64,000 nucleotides of DNA from Geosiphon pyriformis (Eukaryota > Glomeromycota > Glomeromycetes > Archaeosporales > Geosiphonaceae): assembly GCA_016748015.1 (NCBI GenBank), contig JAAOMT010000219.1, positions 176,436-240,435 on the forward strand, given 5' to 3'. The translations under genes were made by a program, and so were the position numbers. The notes under the pieces are model-generated. The model made no database searches. It saw only the letters and a list, made by a program, of their open reading frames with translations, and had not been told where the DNA came from. Positions 1-11,192 of this stretch are shown piece after piece; within the stretch, counting starts at the first letter, position 1; every line of letters starts with the position of its first letter.

Positions 1-1366
1 TAATTAATATTTTTCAATTAAATGACAATAACATGAATTTAAATGATAATAAATATTTTTATTAATATGTGATTTGATTCTACTTCAAGTTATAGAAAAC
101 TATCTTTTAAAGAAAAAAATATTAATTAATTAATTAATTATTGGTATCAATTTTGTTTTTTTTGCTTTTAACACTCTTATTATATATATATAATTCTTGT
201 TATATAAAATTTCACATTTTCTTAAGCAATATGTCCTATTTTCTTAAGTAATATGTTCTATTTTCTTTGACAATGCTTTTATTACTCAACAGTGTGTTTT
301 AATTTACTAGTAATATGTTATAGTTTTTTGATATTGTGTTTACTTGCTAAGTACTATTTTTTTATTGGTCTATTTTTCCTATCTGTTTTTCTTATTTTTT
401 TTTTTGTACTTTTTCTATAAGTAATAATAGTTCCAAAATACATTTTTAGAATATTTTTATAATTTTAGTACTATTATTAAACTTCAAAACAAATTCCGTA
501 CTATTAAACAACAGCTTAATAAAACAATAACTAAATATTTTGGTAGATTTAATTATGTTTTATAACAAATTAAAACTATAAAAAACAACTATTACACAGC
601 TCTCCAGATTTTCAATCAGTTTGTAAGAGGATTAAAAAATAGTATCTTAAAATAAGTAAGATAACAACATTTGGAAAATCTACTTTGAGCTGTTATATTA
701 ATCTAAAATATTAAGTTAACCAAAAAAAAAGTTAATCACAATAAAATAATTAACTTGGTAATAAACAATAATAAAATCAAAAAACTCAAAAACAAGATTA
801 CTTAAAGAGAAATTATTTAAAAACAAAAATCAGTTTTTTATTTTTATATTAGATTTATTTTTATTAACAAAATAATAATAATAAATTAATTAATTTAATA
901 TTTAATATTATTGTTTATAATCAAATTAAAATTTATTAATAATGCAAAACCAGTAAAAAAATTAATATTAAACAAAAAACTTAAAGCTTTATTTATTAAA
1001 AAAAACAGATTTTAAAAAAATTTCAAGTTTTTAAAACATAAAACTGGTTTAAATTTCTAATTATCTAAAAAACAATTGTAATTATATTTAATATAATATT
1101 ATGATACCACTTTGATTAAAAAAGACCAACTAAAAAAGCTTGTTTTTTATACTTTTAAATTAATAAATATACAGATTATTAAAGTTTAATATTAAGTATT
1201 TATATAAAATAATTATACACATATTTTCATTTGGTTGCATAATGGTAAAATGAGAAAAAGGGTTAACGTTCACGACATATTTTTCTTCAAGAGCAATTCC
1301 AGCTGTTGCGCATAAAATCAACGAAGATGATACAGTAGTAACATCATTGCCATTACTGTTATGGGG
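1..1366. other. AT-rich gene-free stretch
   Basis: Extremely A+T-rich DNA up to about 1250 with no open frame resembling a protein. It is similar in texture to the AT-rich stretches next to the LINE elements further right. The last 100 bases before 1367 are more balanced and are probably the 3' untranslated region of the minus-strand gene that ends at 1367. Confidence 0.6.
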
Positions 1367-3093
1367 TTAGTTATCCCCCTTGGGCGTTCTGGATTTCTTT
1401 GCCTTGTGTGGAGTGTCAATCGTCTTTTCTGCCTTGAAAAGATTTGGGGGAGGCGTTTCAGCAGTTTCGCAAAGTCGGCCTATCTTATATGTCAAATCGT
1501 TTATCAACCTCTGGAAAATTAACTGTTAATTAATCAAGTATTTAAAGTTCTCAGCAAAAATATTACCCACCCGCAGATCCTAAGCCAATTGGAGGGCTAC
1601 CCTCAAGTTGCGAAAAGACGTGAAAGTCAAGGAAAGAGAAAGAGTCCTGAGGAGGCGGAAATAGTACACATCCTGCCTTTCCATCACGTAAATCCTAACA
1701 TCAGCCAAATATATCTAAGAGAAATCAAAATGCATGATCATTTCCATATCAAAGTTCAAATCAATCTCGTGTAAAAATTTGTTGATTATACCTGAATTCC
1801 TATAACATAAAGGCCAATGGTGTCAACTTGAGCAATATGAAACTTGTGATGTAACGCGTCCAACATATCTTTCATCATTCGCTGCAGTTGGAATTCATCG
1901 GCCACAAGCTTCGTGATGTCGGCATTGTACGGCCCGCCACAGGCCAGCAAGCACAATTCCTGATTTTCATACATACACAGTAAGTCAGCCAGGTGGGCAC
2001 GCAACGCGGTTGCTGTTAATACGTCTTCATCCTGGTTGCGACGAACCTGTGTCTCGTGAATCGAAATTTCTCTCCTGAAACACAACCAACTATAAAGAAA
2101 GTTTTTTAATTTGGAAATCAGGTATATAATTTAAAGCAACTTATCATCGAACGCGGCACAATCCATTGAGTTTCAAAGCACCTTGCAACAATGGGACAAT
2201 GTAATCGCCCATCCACTCCGTTTCATCACACTGGGATTCTAGCGGGTTTTTGACCACTTTGAACGCATAATGACTATGAAGTAGGAGAGAGGTAGTTCCA
2301 AAAGGATGATAAGCGAACTTATTTTTGAGAATTTCAGTTAGTAACTAATTAATTCAGAGTTGATTGTGATTAAATTCTTGGATTTGCTGGATTAATGATT
2401 CGAAATTGAGTCTTTTATTCTGTTGATTATACTCAATCTTCTTTTTTTCGCATTCGTGAGTTATCAACAAATAATCGTCTATATAAAAAAAATAGCTCAC
2501 AATTGGCCGATGGCACGTCCAGCCCACCATAAAATCTTTTCCCATTGATCCTCACTGTAAGAGAATCCATTATCGTGCGGGGGAGCAGGAAGATTATGCA
2601 ATTCCTTCCACCTTCGTCGAGCCAACGTTAAGGTTAATGTTGCTCTCTTAATTTGTAAAATTTAGAATTAGTACTGTAAACTGGAAACATTGGATAATAT
2701 TTGTTCTCACCTGAATGCCGATGGGTCCAAAGAGCTTATTGACTTGTTGAATCTCATGAAAGTATCTCGATGCCCCTGTGCGTCTGTTGGCTAAAATCTT
2801 AGCCCATTGATAAGAAGTGAATTCCTTAATAATTTTAGATGTGGGAGTCAAGTCTAAGATGTAGCTGCGAGCCGGACTGAGTGAGAGATAGGAAAAAAGA
2901 AAAAGTGAAGATCAGACTAATATTCACGAGACATCCCATAAAATTGCTTCTATTTTACTCACTCGAATTTAGATGTTGTTCGCTTTGCACAATATTTCTC
3001 AAGGACAGATCCTATACTTGACGATGATGCTGATATTGGCACAGAAATTATATCTTCCTCATCGTCATCATAGCGACCAACCGTTTTTTTTTG
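1367..3093 (-). CDS. multi-exon protein of unknown function (5' end unresolved)
   Basis: Read from the minus strand. Firm exons are 2963-3093, 2711-2876 (starts in PARSYILDLTP, ends in GPIGIQ), an exon ending upstream at 2646 (LARRRWKELHNLP, WWAGRAIGQL), one around 2150-2290 (ETEWMGDYIVPLLQGALKL), 1792 to about 2080 (LLACGGPYNADITKLVADEF, DTIGLYVIGIQ), 1601-1714 (IYLADVRIYVMERQDVYYFR) and 1367-1510, ending TPKGDN-stop. The last three junctions keep frame with GT-AG signals; 1511-1600 is a 90-bp intron. An acidic, Ser-rich segment (DDDEEDIISVP) lies near the known N-terminal end. I do not recognise an enzyme family. The C-terminal half recalls large families of hypothetical proteins in Mucoromycota, from memory and unchecked. 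The first exon and the 2300-2550 junctions are not settled, so length is unknown. It lies directly beside the satellite block. Confidence 0.6.
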
Positions 3094-3360
3094 CTGACTT
3101 TCACTTTATCATCCTCTTCTTCGCTAATATTCGCGTCAATCGACGTTCAATCACCGTCAATGTTGGAGATTTTTCACCAGAATGGTTAGAATGCGAATGG
3201 TGCTTGCCAACCTCGAGACTTGTCTAGATAGCGATTATAAACATCTCCTGGCCTTTAAGAGTTTGTTGCTGTTTCTGCCACCATACGGGAATTTGTTCAA
3301 GGATTTTATCCCTGAGATTTAAAAAGTATAAAAGATGAAAAAATGGTCAGTGTTATAGCA

Positions 3361-6172
3361 ATTACAGTGTGAGGTCGGTTACAACTTAGCCAAATGTCCA
3401 AGACAGCTGCTTCATACCGGATTGGCCATATCTCTTAAGCCCACGGGTAAAAAGAGACTGCCTACCATATCAGTGTGACATTCTCGATTAACCCACGGAC
3501 AAAAGAGACTGTGTGGCTGCTCGATTAGCCCACGGAGAAAAGAGACTGCCTGCCATATCAGTGTGACATTCTCGATTAACCCACGGACAAAAAGAGACTG
3601 TGGTTGCTCGATTAGCCCACGGACAAAAAGAGACTGCCTGCCATATCAGTGTGACATTCTCGATTAACCCACGGACAAAAAGAGACTGTGTGGTTGCTCG
3701 ATTAGCCCACGGAGAAAAGAGACTGCCTGCCATATCAGTGTGACATTCTCGATTTACCCACGGACAAAGAGACTGTGTGGTTGCTCGATTTGCCCACGGG
3801 TAAAAAGAGAATGACTGCCATATCAGTGTGAAATTCTCGATTTACCCACGGACAAAAGAGACTGTGTGGTTGCTCGATTAGCCCACGGACAAAAAGAGAC
3901 TGCCTGCCATATCAGTGTGACATTCTCGATTAACCAACGGACAAAAGAGACTGTGTAGTTGCTCGATTAGCCCACGGACAAAAAGAGACTGCCTGCCATA
4001 TAAGTGTGACATTCTCGATTAACCCACGGACAAAAGAGACTGTGTGGCTGCTCGATTAGCCCACGGAGAAGAGACTGCCTGCCATATCAGTGTGACATTC
4101 TCGATTAACCCACGGACAAAAAGAGACTGTGTGGTTGCTCGATTTGCCCACGGGTAAAAAGAGAATGACTGCCATATCAGTGTGACATATCTCGATTAAC
4201 CCACGAACAAAAAGAGACTGTGTGGTTGCTCGATTAGCCCACGGAGAAGAGACTGCCTGCCATATCAGTGTGACATTCTCGATTAACCCACGGACAAAAA
4301 GAGACTGTGTGGTTGCTCGATTTGCCCACGGACAAAAAGAGACTGTGGTTGCTCGATTAGCCCACGGAGAAAAGAGACTGCCCGCCATATCAGTGTGACA
4401 TTCTCGATTAACCCACGGACAAAAAGACTGTGTGGTTGCTCGATTTGCCCACGGACAAAAAGAGACTGCCTGCCATATCAGTGTGACATTCTCGATTAAC
4501 CCACGGACAAAAGAGACTGTGTGGTTGCTCGATTAGCCCACGGACAAAAAGAGACTGCCTGCCATATCAGTGTGACATTCTCGATTAACCAACGGACAAA
4601 AGAGACTGTGTAGTTGCTCGATTAGCCCACGGACAAAAAGAGACTGCCTGCCATATAAGTGTGACATTCTCGATTAACCCACGGACAAAAGAGACTGTGT
4701 GGCTGCTCGATTAGCCCACGGAGAAAAGAGACTGCCTGCCATATCAGTGTGACATTCTCGATTAACCAACGGACAAAAGAGACTGTGTAGTTGCTCGATT
4801 AGCCCACGGACAAAAAGAGNNNNNNNNNNNNNNNNNNNNNNNNNNNNNNNNNNNNNNNNNNNNNNNNNNNNNNNNNNNNNNNNNNNNNNNNNNNNNNNNN
4901 NNNNNNNNNNNNNNNNNNNNNNNNNNNNNNNNNNNNNNNNNNNNNNNNNNNNNNNNNNNNNNNNNNNNNNNNNNNNNNNNNNNNNNNNNNNNNNNNNNNN
5001 NNNNNNNNNNNNNNNNNNNNNNNNNNNNNNNNNNNNNNNNNNNNNNNNNNNNNNNNNNNNNNNNNNNNNNNNNNNNNNNNNNNNNNNNNNNNNNNNNNNN
5101 NNNNNNNNNNNNNNNNNNNNNNNNNNNNNATTTGCCCACGGGTAAAAAGAGAATGACTGCCATATCAGTGTGAAATTCTCGATTTACCCACGGACAAAGA
5201 GACTGTGTGGTTGCTCGATTTGCCCGCGGGTAAAAAGAGAATGACTGCCATATCAGTGTGAAATTCTCGATTTACCCACGGACAAAGAGACTGTGTGGTT
5301 GCTCGATTTGCCCACGGGTAAAAAGAGAATGACTGCCATATCAGTGTGAAATTCTCGATTTACCCACGGACAAAGAGACTGTGTGGTTGCTCGATTTGCC
5401 CGCGGGTAAAAAGAGAATGACTGCCATATCAGTGTGAAATTCTCGATTTACCCACGGACAAAGAGACTGTGTGGTTGCTCGATTAGCCCACGGGAAAAGA
5501 GACTGCCTGCCATATCAGTGTGACATTCTCGATTAACCCACGGACAAAAAGAGACTGTGTGGTTGCTCGATTTGCCCACGGGTAAAAAGAGAATGACTGC
5601 CATATCAGTGTGAAATTCTCGATTTACCCACGGACAAAGAGACTGTGTGGTTGCTCGATTAGCCCACGGAGAAGAGACTGCCTGCCATATCAGTGTGACA
5701 TTCTCGATTAACCAACGGACAAAAGAGACTGTGTAGTTGCTCGATTAGCCCACGGACAAAAAGAGACTGCCTGCCATATCAGTGTGACATTCTCGATTAA
5801 CCCACGGACAAAAGAGACTGTGTGGTTGCTCGATTAGCCCACGGACAAAAAGAGACTGCCTGCCATATCAGTGTGACATTCTCGATTAACCCACGGACAA
5901 AAGAGACTGTGGTTGCTCGATTAGCCAAACGTCCAAGACAGCCGCTCCATAATGGATTGGCCGTATCTCGAATAGTCCACGGACAAAAGTGACTGCCTGC
6001 CATATCAGTGTGACATATCTCGATTAGCCCACGGACAAAAGAGACTTTGTGGTCGATTAGTTAAATGTCCAAGACAACCGTTCCATAACGGATTGGCTAT
6101 ATCTCTTAAGCCAATGGGCCCATGGGCAAATGAGACTCCCCTGCCATAACGGTGTGGTCGGGTGCAGCTTTC
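3361..6172. repeat. satellite block, about 90-bp dimeric unit
   Basis: Long tandem array. The unit has two related halves. Half A (about 52 bp) carries GCCATATCAGTGTGACATTC and half B (about 38 bp) carries GTGTGGTTGCTCG. Both end in the shared core CGATTA(A/G)CCCACGGACAAAAAGAGACTG. A second subfamily, with GAATGACTGCC and a run reading TGAAATTCTCGATTTACCC, is interspersed and dominates 5130-5460. The edges at about 3386-3450, 5920-5975 and 6058-6115 carry a third, longer unit containing GTCCAAGACAGC and GGATTGGC. Open frames on the minus strand inside the block are by-products of the repeat. An assembly gap interrupts the array. Confidence 0.95.
4820..5129. other. assembly gap (310 N)
   Basis: A run of undetermined bases inside the satellite array, as expected where tandem repeats defeat assembly. 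The true array length is therefore unknown. Confidence 0.99.
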
Positions 6173-6453
6173 ACTTACCCGCTTTTTATTAAGTTAAATC
6201 GCCAAATTTACTTGTCTTAAAGACTCGTGGGTATTGTCATTGTCACTCTTACATCGAGAGATGACCATCTTTCCTTAATTATTAACACATTGTCAACAAA
6301 AATGTTTTCCTTTTCCTTTAGCTATGACAAAAAGTCACTTTCACTCCATTCTTCCGGCTTCTTCTCCGCAAAATAATCTGATCAGAATGCGAATCAACAA
6401 GGTAAGATAGTTACCTCAAGCTACAAAAATATTCCTTTGAGGACGACATTGTG

Positions 6454-6709
6454 AAAAGCGTGTTGTGAATGAAAAGCGTGTTGTGAATGAAAAGCGCATT
6501 GTGAATGAAAAGCGTATTGTGAATGAAAAGCGTGTTGTGAATGAAAAGCGTGTTGTGAATGAAAAGCGTGTTGTGAATGAAAAGCGTGTTGTGAATGAAA
6601 AGCGTGTTGTGAATGAAAAGCGTGTTGTGAATGAAAAGCGTGTTGTGAATGAAAAGCGTGTTGTGAATGAAAAGCGTGTTGTGAATGAAAAGCGTGTTGT
6701 GAATGAAAA
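6454..6709. repeat. 18-bp minisatellite, about 14 copies
   Basis: Near-perfect tandem copies of AATGAAAAGCGTGTTGTG. Copies 2 and 3 differ at one or two positions. Because 18 is a multiple of three, frames stay open across the array on both strands (NEKRVV on plus, HSQHAF and SFTTRF on minus), but no flanking exon supports translation. The flanks 6173-6453 and 6710-7190 hold no recognisable gene. Confidence 0.95.
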
Positions 6710-7190
6710 AAAATACATCTCAAAGCTGATGATCATTTTGTTTACGTTGATTACTGTCATGTGATTTTCAATACTATCACTATAATTCAAGAATTTAAAT
6801 TATAAATATGTTTGAAGTTTTCATTTCTTTTAATAATTTAGATAGTTGATGGAAATAACCCATTTCATAGATTGTACAGAAGTAAGCCGTTTAAAAACCT
6901 GATTCCTTTAATTTGTGACATCTCAGTCATTTATTTACAAAAATCCTTTCACGGCTATAATAATGTTTGGTGATGCCTTTAAAAATTAATCAACCACAAC
7001 ATTATCAATTACATATTGCAATTTTGAAATCATCGAAAAAGCCTCCTAAAAATATAATGATATTGCCTTGTTAATTAAGAACATTCGTACTGACGATTTC
7101 ACCATAGATTTTTTATAGGTCAACCAATTTAATGATCAAGTTAAAAAGGACAATATTTGATATTAGAAAGGAACAAATTTTTTTATATAT

Positions 7191-10100
7191 TTATCCTTTA
7201 TTAATCGATGAAGAATGTGCCATGTTAGTCCACCCTTCGACAACGCGTTGAATTCTAGCGCTTTTGTGCTTTGCTTTTATACGTATGGAGCTACCATCTC
7301 CCCTACCAATACGATGAAAAAAGGTGACAAGGTTTGATTGAGATCGCGAGGAAGCCTCAGCCTTATTAAAATAATCAAATTGACAAGCGTGATTAGGATG
7401 ATGACAAAAGATATCTAGCGAAAAGCAATAAAAGTAAAAACTTACATCCTTCTGATTCATTTTCTGTATTATTGGTATTAAAGTAGTGTCAACTTTTTCT
7501 TGCGACCACGACAAACTTTCCATAAGAAATCTGTAGTTATAAAGTTGAGTTGAAATTTAGATCAATCGCCAACTCCCATCTAAATTCTACCACTTCACTT
7601 TAAGTTATACTGACTCCCGCAGCGCGTCCAGATCAGGGACTCCCCATTCAAATTGGATATTTGAATCATCTACTTCGGGATGATAATATGCGGCTCGCAC
7701 ACGCTCACTCGGGAAGGTCTCGGAGAGCACAAGATCTTTTCTGCTTTTTTTCTAAAAACAAATAGATATTGATGCAACAAATAGATATTGATGCGACAAA
7801 TAATAAAACCAATAAAAGAATCAAAACATATTTAAACTCACAAAATTGTCCCGAAACCTATCTTGCTTGTAATCACACGCATCATTGCCATTTTGAACAT
7901 CTTTCCACCATGTTTTAAACTCTTTCAGGCCGTTTATACCTGGAAACCCGTTGAGAATCTCCATTGCTGTGACGATTCCAATTCCGGGTATACCTTCGGT
8001 GTAATCGCTACCCAACAAAAGAGATAACTGAATTAATTTTTCTCGATTCAAGTGCATTTCACGTTCCAGATCCTCAGCAAGGAAACATTCCACGAATTTT
8101 TGTTGGTTAAACATATTTTTATAAACGCAAGTGCCACCGAAAAGGAAAACATCACTGTCATCGGTAACAATGCCATCTACTAAAGATAAACGACATAGTT
8201 CAGCACATTGTGCTTCAGCCTCCATTGGAGCAACAATGTATGGAATGCCAAAGAGTGTCAAAAGACGCTGTGTAATAAACTTTTAAATAAGAAATTTACG
8301 AACCATTTTCAAAGTTTTAAGCTTATCTTTAGATTTATTTCTTACCTGGCAATCTTCAATCATAGTCTCAATTATTTCATCAGCATCACGCTTATTCTGT
8401 CGTTGTTTTTGGTTTAATTGATTTATCTCTTGATCTAGCTCTCGACGAATTTCTTTTACATCTTTGTGTTGTATCTCCGACAAAAAGTGTGCAAATTCGA
8501 TATTCTCGTCGATCATTTCCTTCGAAGCATCTTCCACATTTTTCTCTCCGCTATTTTCAGATTCATCAGATGACTCTATAGTTTCTTCAGGTAGCACATC
8601 TCCAATTTCAACATTTAATGAGGGTATCCAAGTATAACCCGGTGGGGAATTAACTCTCTTCAAATCGAGTAATGAACCAGGTGCCAAATCGACTATCTGA
8701 GAATTAAGTGAGCTCTCAGGGAATAAGTTAGCTGTCTGAGCAGCATCGAATAATACTTTGGGTGTTAAATCCATAGTTCTCTTCGAATCGAGGAACATCT
8801 CGGGCGTCAAATCACACTCCTCTGAACCGAGAAATGTTACGGGGGCCAAATCGACTGCCTCGGTAAAAGGCAATATCTCAGGTGACAACTCTTTTTTACC
8901 TTCTACATTTGAAATCAATTTGGGAGATGGACTATTGGGTAGTTGAATATTGTTGGTTAGCATTGGGATTTAGCGTTTTTGGCATAATTTCTAACTTACG
9001 GAAGTATCTGAATTTCTTCCCAATCACTTTCTTCGTTCTCTTCAGGGTATTTGATGATTTTCTGGCCTGAGCTTAATGGCTTTGCTGTTTCAGGATGAAA
9101 ATTGAATTCCGATTCATCAAGTTGTCTGCCGAATTTTGCGAAATTCTCTTTAATTTAAACTGAATATTAAAAGACATGATATTCTTTTACTAACACAGAG
9201 GGCTCAACTTCATAGCTGGAATCGCCCGCTTTATCAGAATCCGAGCTTGAATCCGCGACTAAAGTTTCTAAGGATAGTTTCAACTTTTTTGGTGGTTCAG
9301 CTTGTTTTTGAGAAACACCACCGATCGTCCAGCCGGTCATATTCTTGTCATTTTTTATGAGAACATACTCCCGATTTCGTTCGGAAGCGATCCGAACTGG
9401 AGTCGGAGCGGTCATATTACCTTCCTCTGATGTCACATCAAGAAGCTTTTGGGTTAAGTTATTACGAAGTAAAAGATTTTGAATCTGAAACTGGGAAAAA
9501 TCATTAGCATTGTAAACTTGAAATGTCAAGGAAAAGATGTTTGAGAGACTATTAAGGCAATTCAAGATTCTTGAAATCATTCTAATTGACTGAAGGATAT
9601 TGTCGACTTTTTTTGCATTTCTAGGAACGTCAACTTAGATGCCTGACGACTCTTCATTCTCATTTCACCTATGATTTCGTATTGGGTTTCGAGTGGGAGA
9701 CTTCGAAAGGCTTCAGAGTCGATATCGATATCTTCTGGCTAAGGGTTGAGAAAAATTTAAAAAGAGCAGTGAGATATAATTTTCGCTATCCTATCTTTGA
9801 CTTTAACATGGCTCTCGGTAGAACAAAGGCATGATTGCAATGTAAATAATGAAGCAATCACAGGTCCCTCCTACTGATGATGCTGGTGTTATAGAACAAA
9901 GATCGGTACTATGGCACGGATAAAACGTAGAGAAACGGTTTCCGACCTGATAAAGGTCGTCGTAATTAGTTTTCTAGCCCCTTTTTTGTGATAATTCTGA
10001 TGATTAAGGCAAAGGTACACACAGATCTCTACATAGTAGCTGTACGACAATAAATAATACTAAAGGAAGCTCCGTATTTAACCTTAAATTCTTTAATAAA

Positions 10101-10999
10101 AGATCGAAGATCCTCCTCATTGGCAAATCTGAAATCGTCCTTTTTAACCATCGCTCTTTGTGAATAACAGAGAGATGAATTAAAAACTGAAAATTTAATG
10201 AGGAAAAAAATGACTAGTCTTACCCCACGCCACCCTCAATTGGAGGTAGCTCGTATTCATCACGTTTTCTACGTCCATGTATTTCTTGAGCAGTTAATTT
10301 GAGTTCATCAAAGTAGACAGTATCGTCAGTGATAATGGGTTGTTTTGGTACACAATCAATTTCGTTCAAGGAACTGTTACAATCACAATCAATGATAACG
10401 TCAAAAAGTTTTTACTACTGCCAAATCTCGTGAATCACCCAGATTTAAGTATTTAAATATTGAAATATTTCCCTTTTTGGATCCGTTTCCTTGATAGCTC
10501 TAAGTCGCATTTGCATAGCTAGAATCTTTTGGGCGGTTTTTTTGAGATTCTTGGCATTTTGCTTGCGCCTGAGCTTTCTTTCTGCATGTAATAATTTTTT
10601 TCAATTAAAAGGATAGGTCTGGACGTAAACCAAGAAAATAATGTAGCCCAAACCTACCCAGACAAGTCTGACGTTTCAAAGCAGGGACACCTCCGTCAAA
10701 CACAAAAACCGGCTTGATATGATAAAATAAGAGTTTGCATATGCGACGAAAAAATCCCAAAATGTGGGCATTTTTAAGCCCATTTCCTTCCTTGTCACGC
10801 ATAGCCTTGAGGAATTGGTGAAGCCAAATGCTCGCATGTACATAGAAAAAAGTTAAGGAGGTGGCTCTGCTATCAACTACTTCTAAAATCCAAATCAGTG
10901 AAAAAGGATATCTATAGCAAGCTCCTTGTTTCCTAAAGACTCCAGCTTTACAGGCCGTCCTACAGGCTCCAGTAAGGCCCAAAGCCCTTTGACTCCCAT
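7191..10999 (-). CDS. RAD2: DNA repair endonuclease XPG/Rad2
   Basis: Structure-specific 3' endonuclease of nucleotide-excision repair. Thirteen exons give about 885 codons: 10912-10999, 10658-10837, 10419-10581 (3' end uncertain), 10224-10373, 10083-10155, 9601-9738, 9197-9511, 9000-9145, 8346-8931, 7842-8267, 7615-7751, 7446-7530, 7191-7361. The start [17 protein letters not shown] is the family N-terminus. The N-domain has [11 protein letters not shown] and VFVFDGG. A spacer holds [20 protein letters not shown]. The I-domain has [20 protein letters not shown] and the helix-hairpin segment [20 protein letters not shown] near the C-terminus fits a PCNA-binding PIP box. The catalytic acidic residues visible in the N- and I-domains are present. 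Introns 1 and 6 are AT-AC. One in-frame TAA at 10445-10447 lies in exon 3, so either that exon boundary is wrong or the allele or assembly has a lesion; total length is otherwise a multiple of three. It is divergent from PUP1. Confidence 0.93.
9512..9600 (-). other. U12-type AT-AC intron (RAD2 intron 6)
   Basis: On the minus strand the exon ends AAGTCGACA. The 89-nt intron begins ATATCCTTC, has TTCCTTGAC at 9525-9533 and ends GTTTAC, followed by AATGCTAATGATTTTTCC. The joined frame reads [17 protein letters not shown], which fits the conserved DFSQxQ segment of XPG. Branch A to acceptor is about 14 nt. Confidence 0.9.
10838..10911 (-). other. U12-type AT-AC intron (RAD2 intron 1)
   Basis: On the minus strand exon 1 ends GCTATAG. 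The 74-nt intron starts ATATCCTTTTT, carries TCCTTAAC at 10852-10859, and ends TATGTAC, followed by ATGCGAGC. These match the minor-spliceosome 5' site and branch-point consensus, and the branch A is about 15 nt from the AC acceptor. Splicing restores AIDASIWLH, the expected XPG sequence. No GT-AG pair does so. Confidence 0.93.
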
Positions 11000-11192
11000 T
11001 TCGTTGAGCAGAGGTCAAAAGGGGAACTCGTGGTAAAGAAAAAGGGGAGGAAGTTGAGGAAATTTGTTTTATTATCCTAAAGCTGCATTTGGAACTAAGG
11101 TTAAGTAGGTAGTAACAAGTGTCATTGATCATCCATCTAGAATATATAAATTTCAAGATTTTACTAATTTTCTGCTATTCTACAGTTTCGCA
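11000..11192. promoter_or_regulatory. shared RAD2/PUP1 divergent promoter
   Basis: 193 bp between two start codons that point away from each other. It contains an AT-rich stretch (AATATATAAATTTC) about 50 bp before the PUP1 ATG. No named factor site is claimed. Confidence 0.5.

Noticed and set aside
3488-6003. Open frames on the minus strand inside the satellite
   Set aside because: They are repeated translations of the tandem unit, change frame between units, run into the N gap and have no non-repeat exon.
3361-6172. CRISPR-like array
   Set aside because: The intervals are repeats themselves, not unique spacers, and the genome is eukaryotic.
6416-6790. Repeat proteins from the minisatellite
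   Set aside because: Any frame stays open because the period is 18 bp; no start, splice or homology support.
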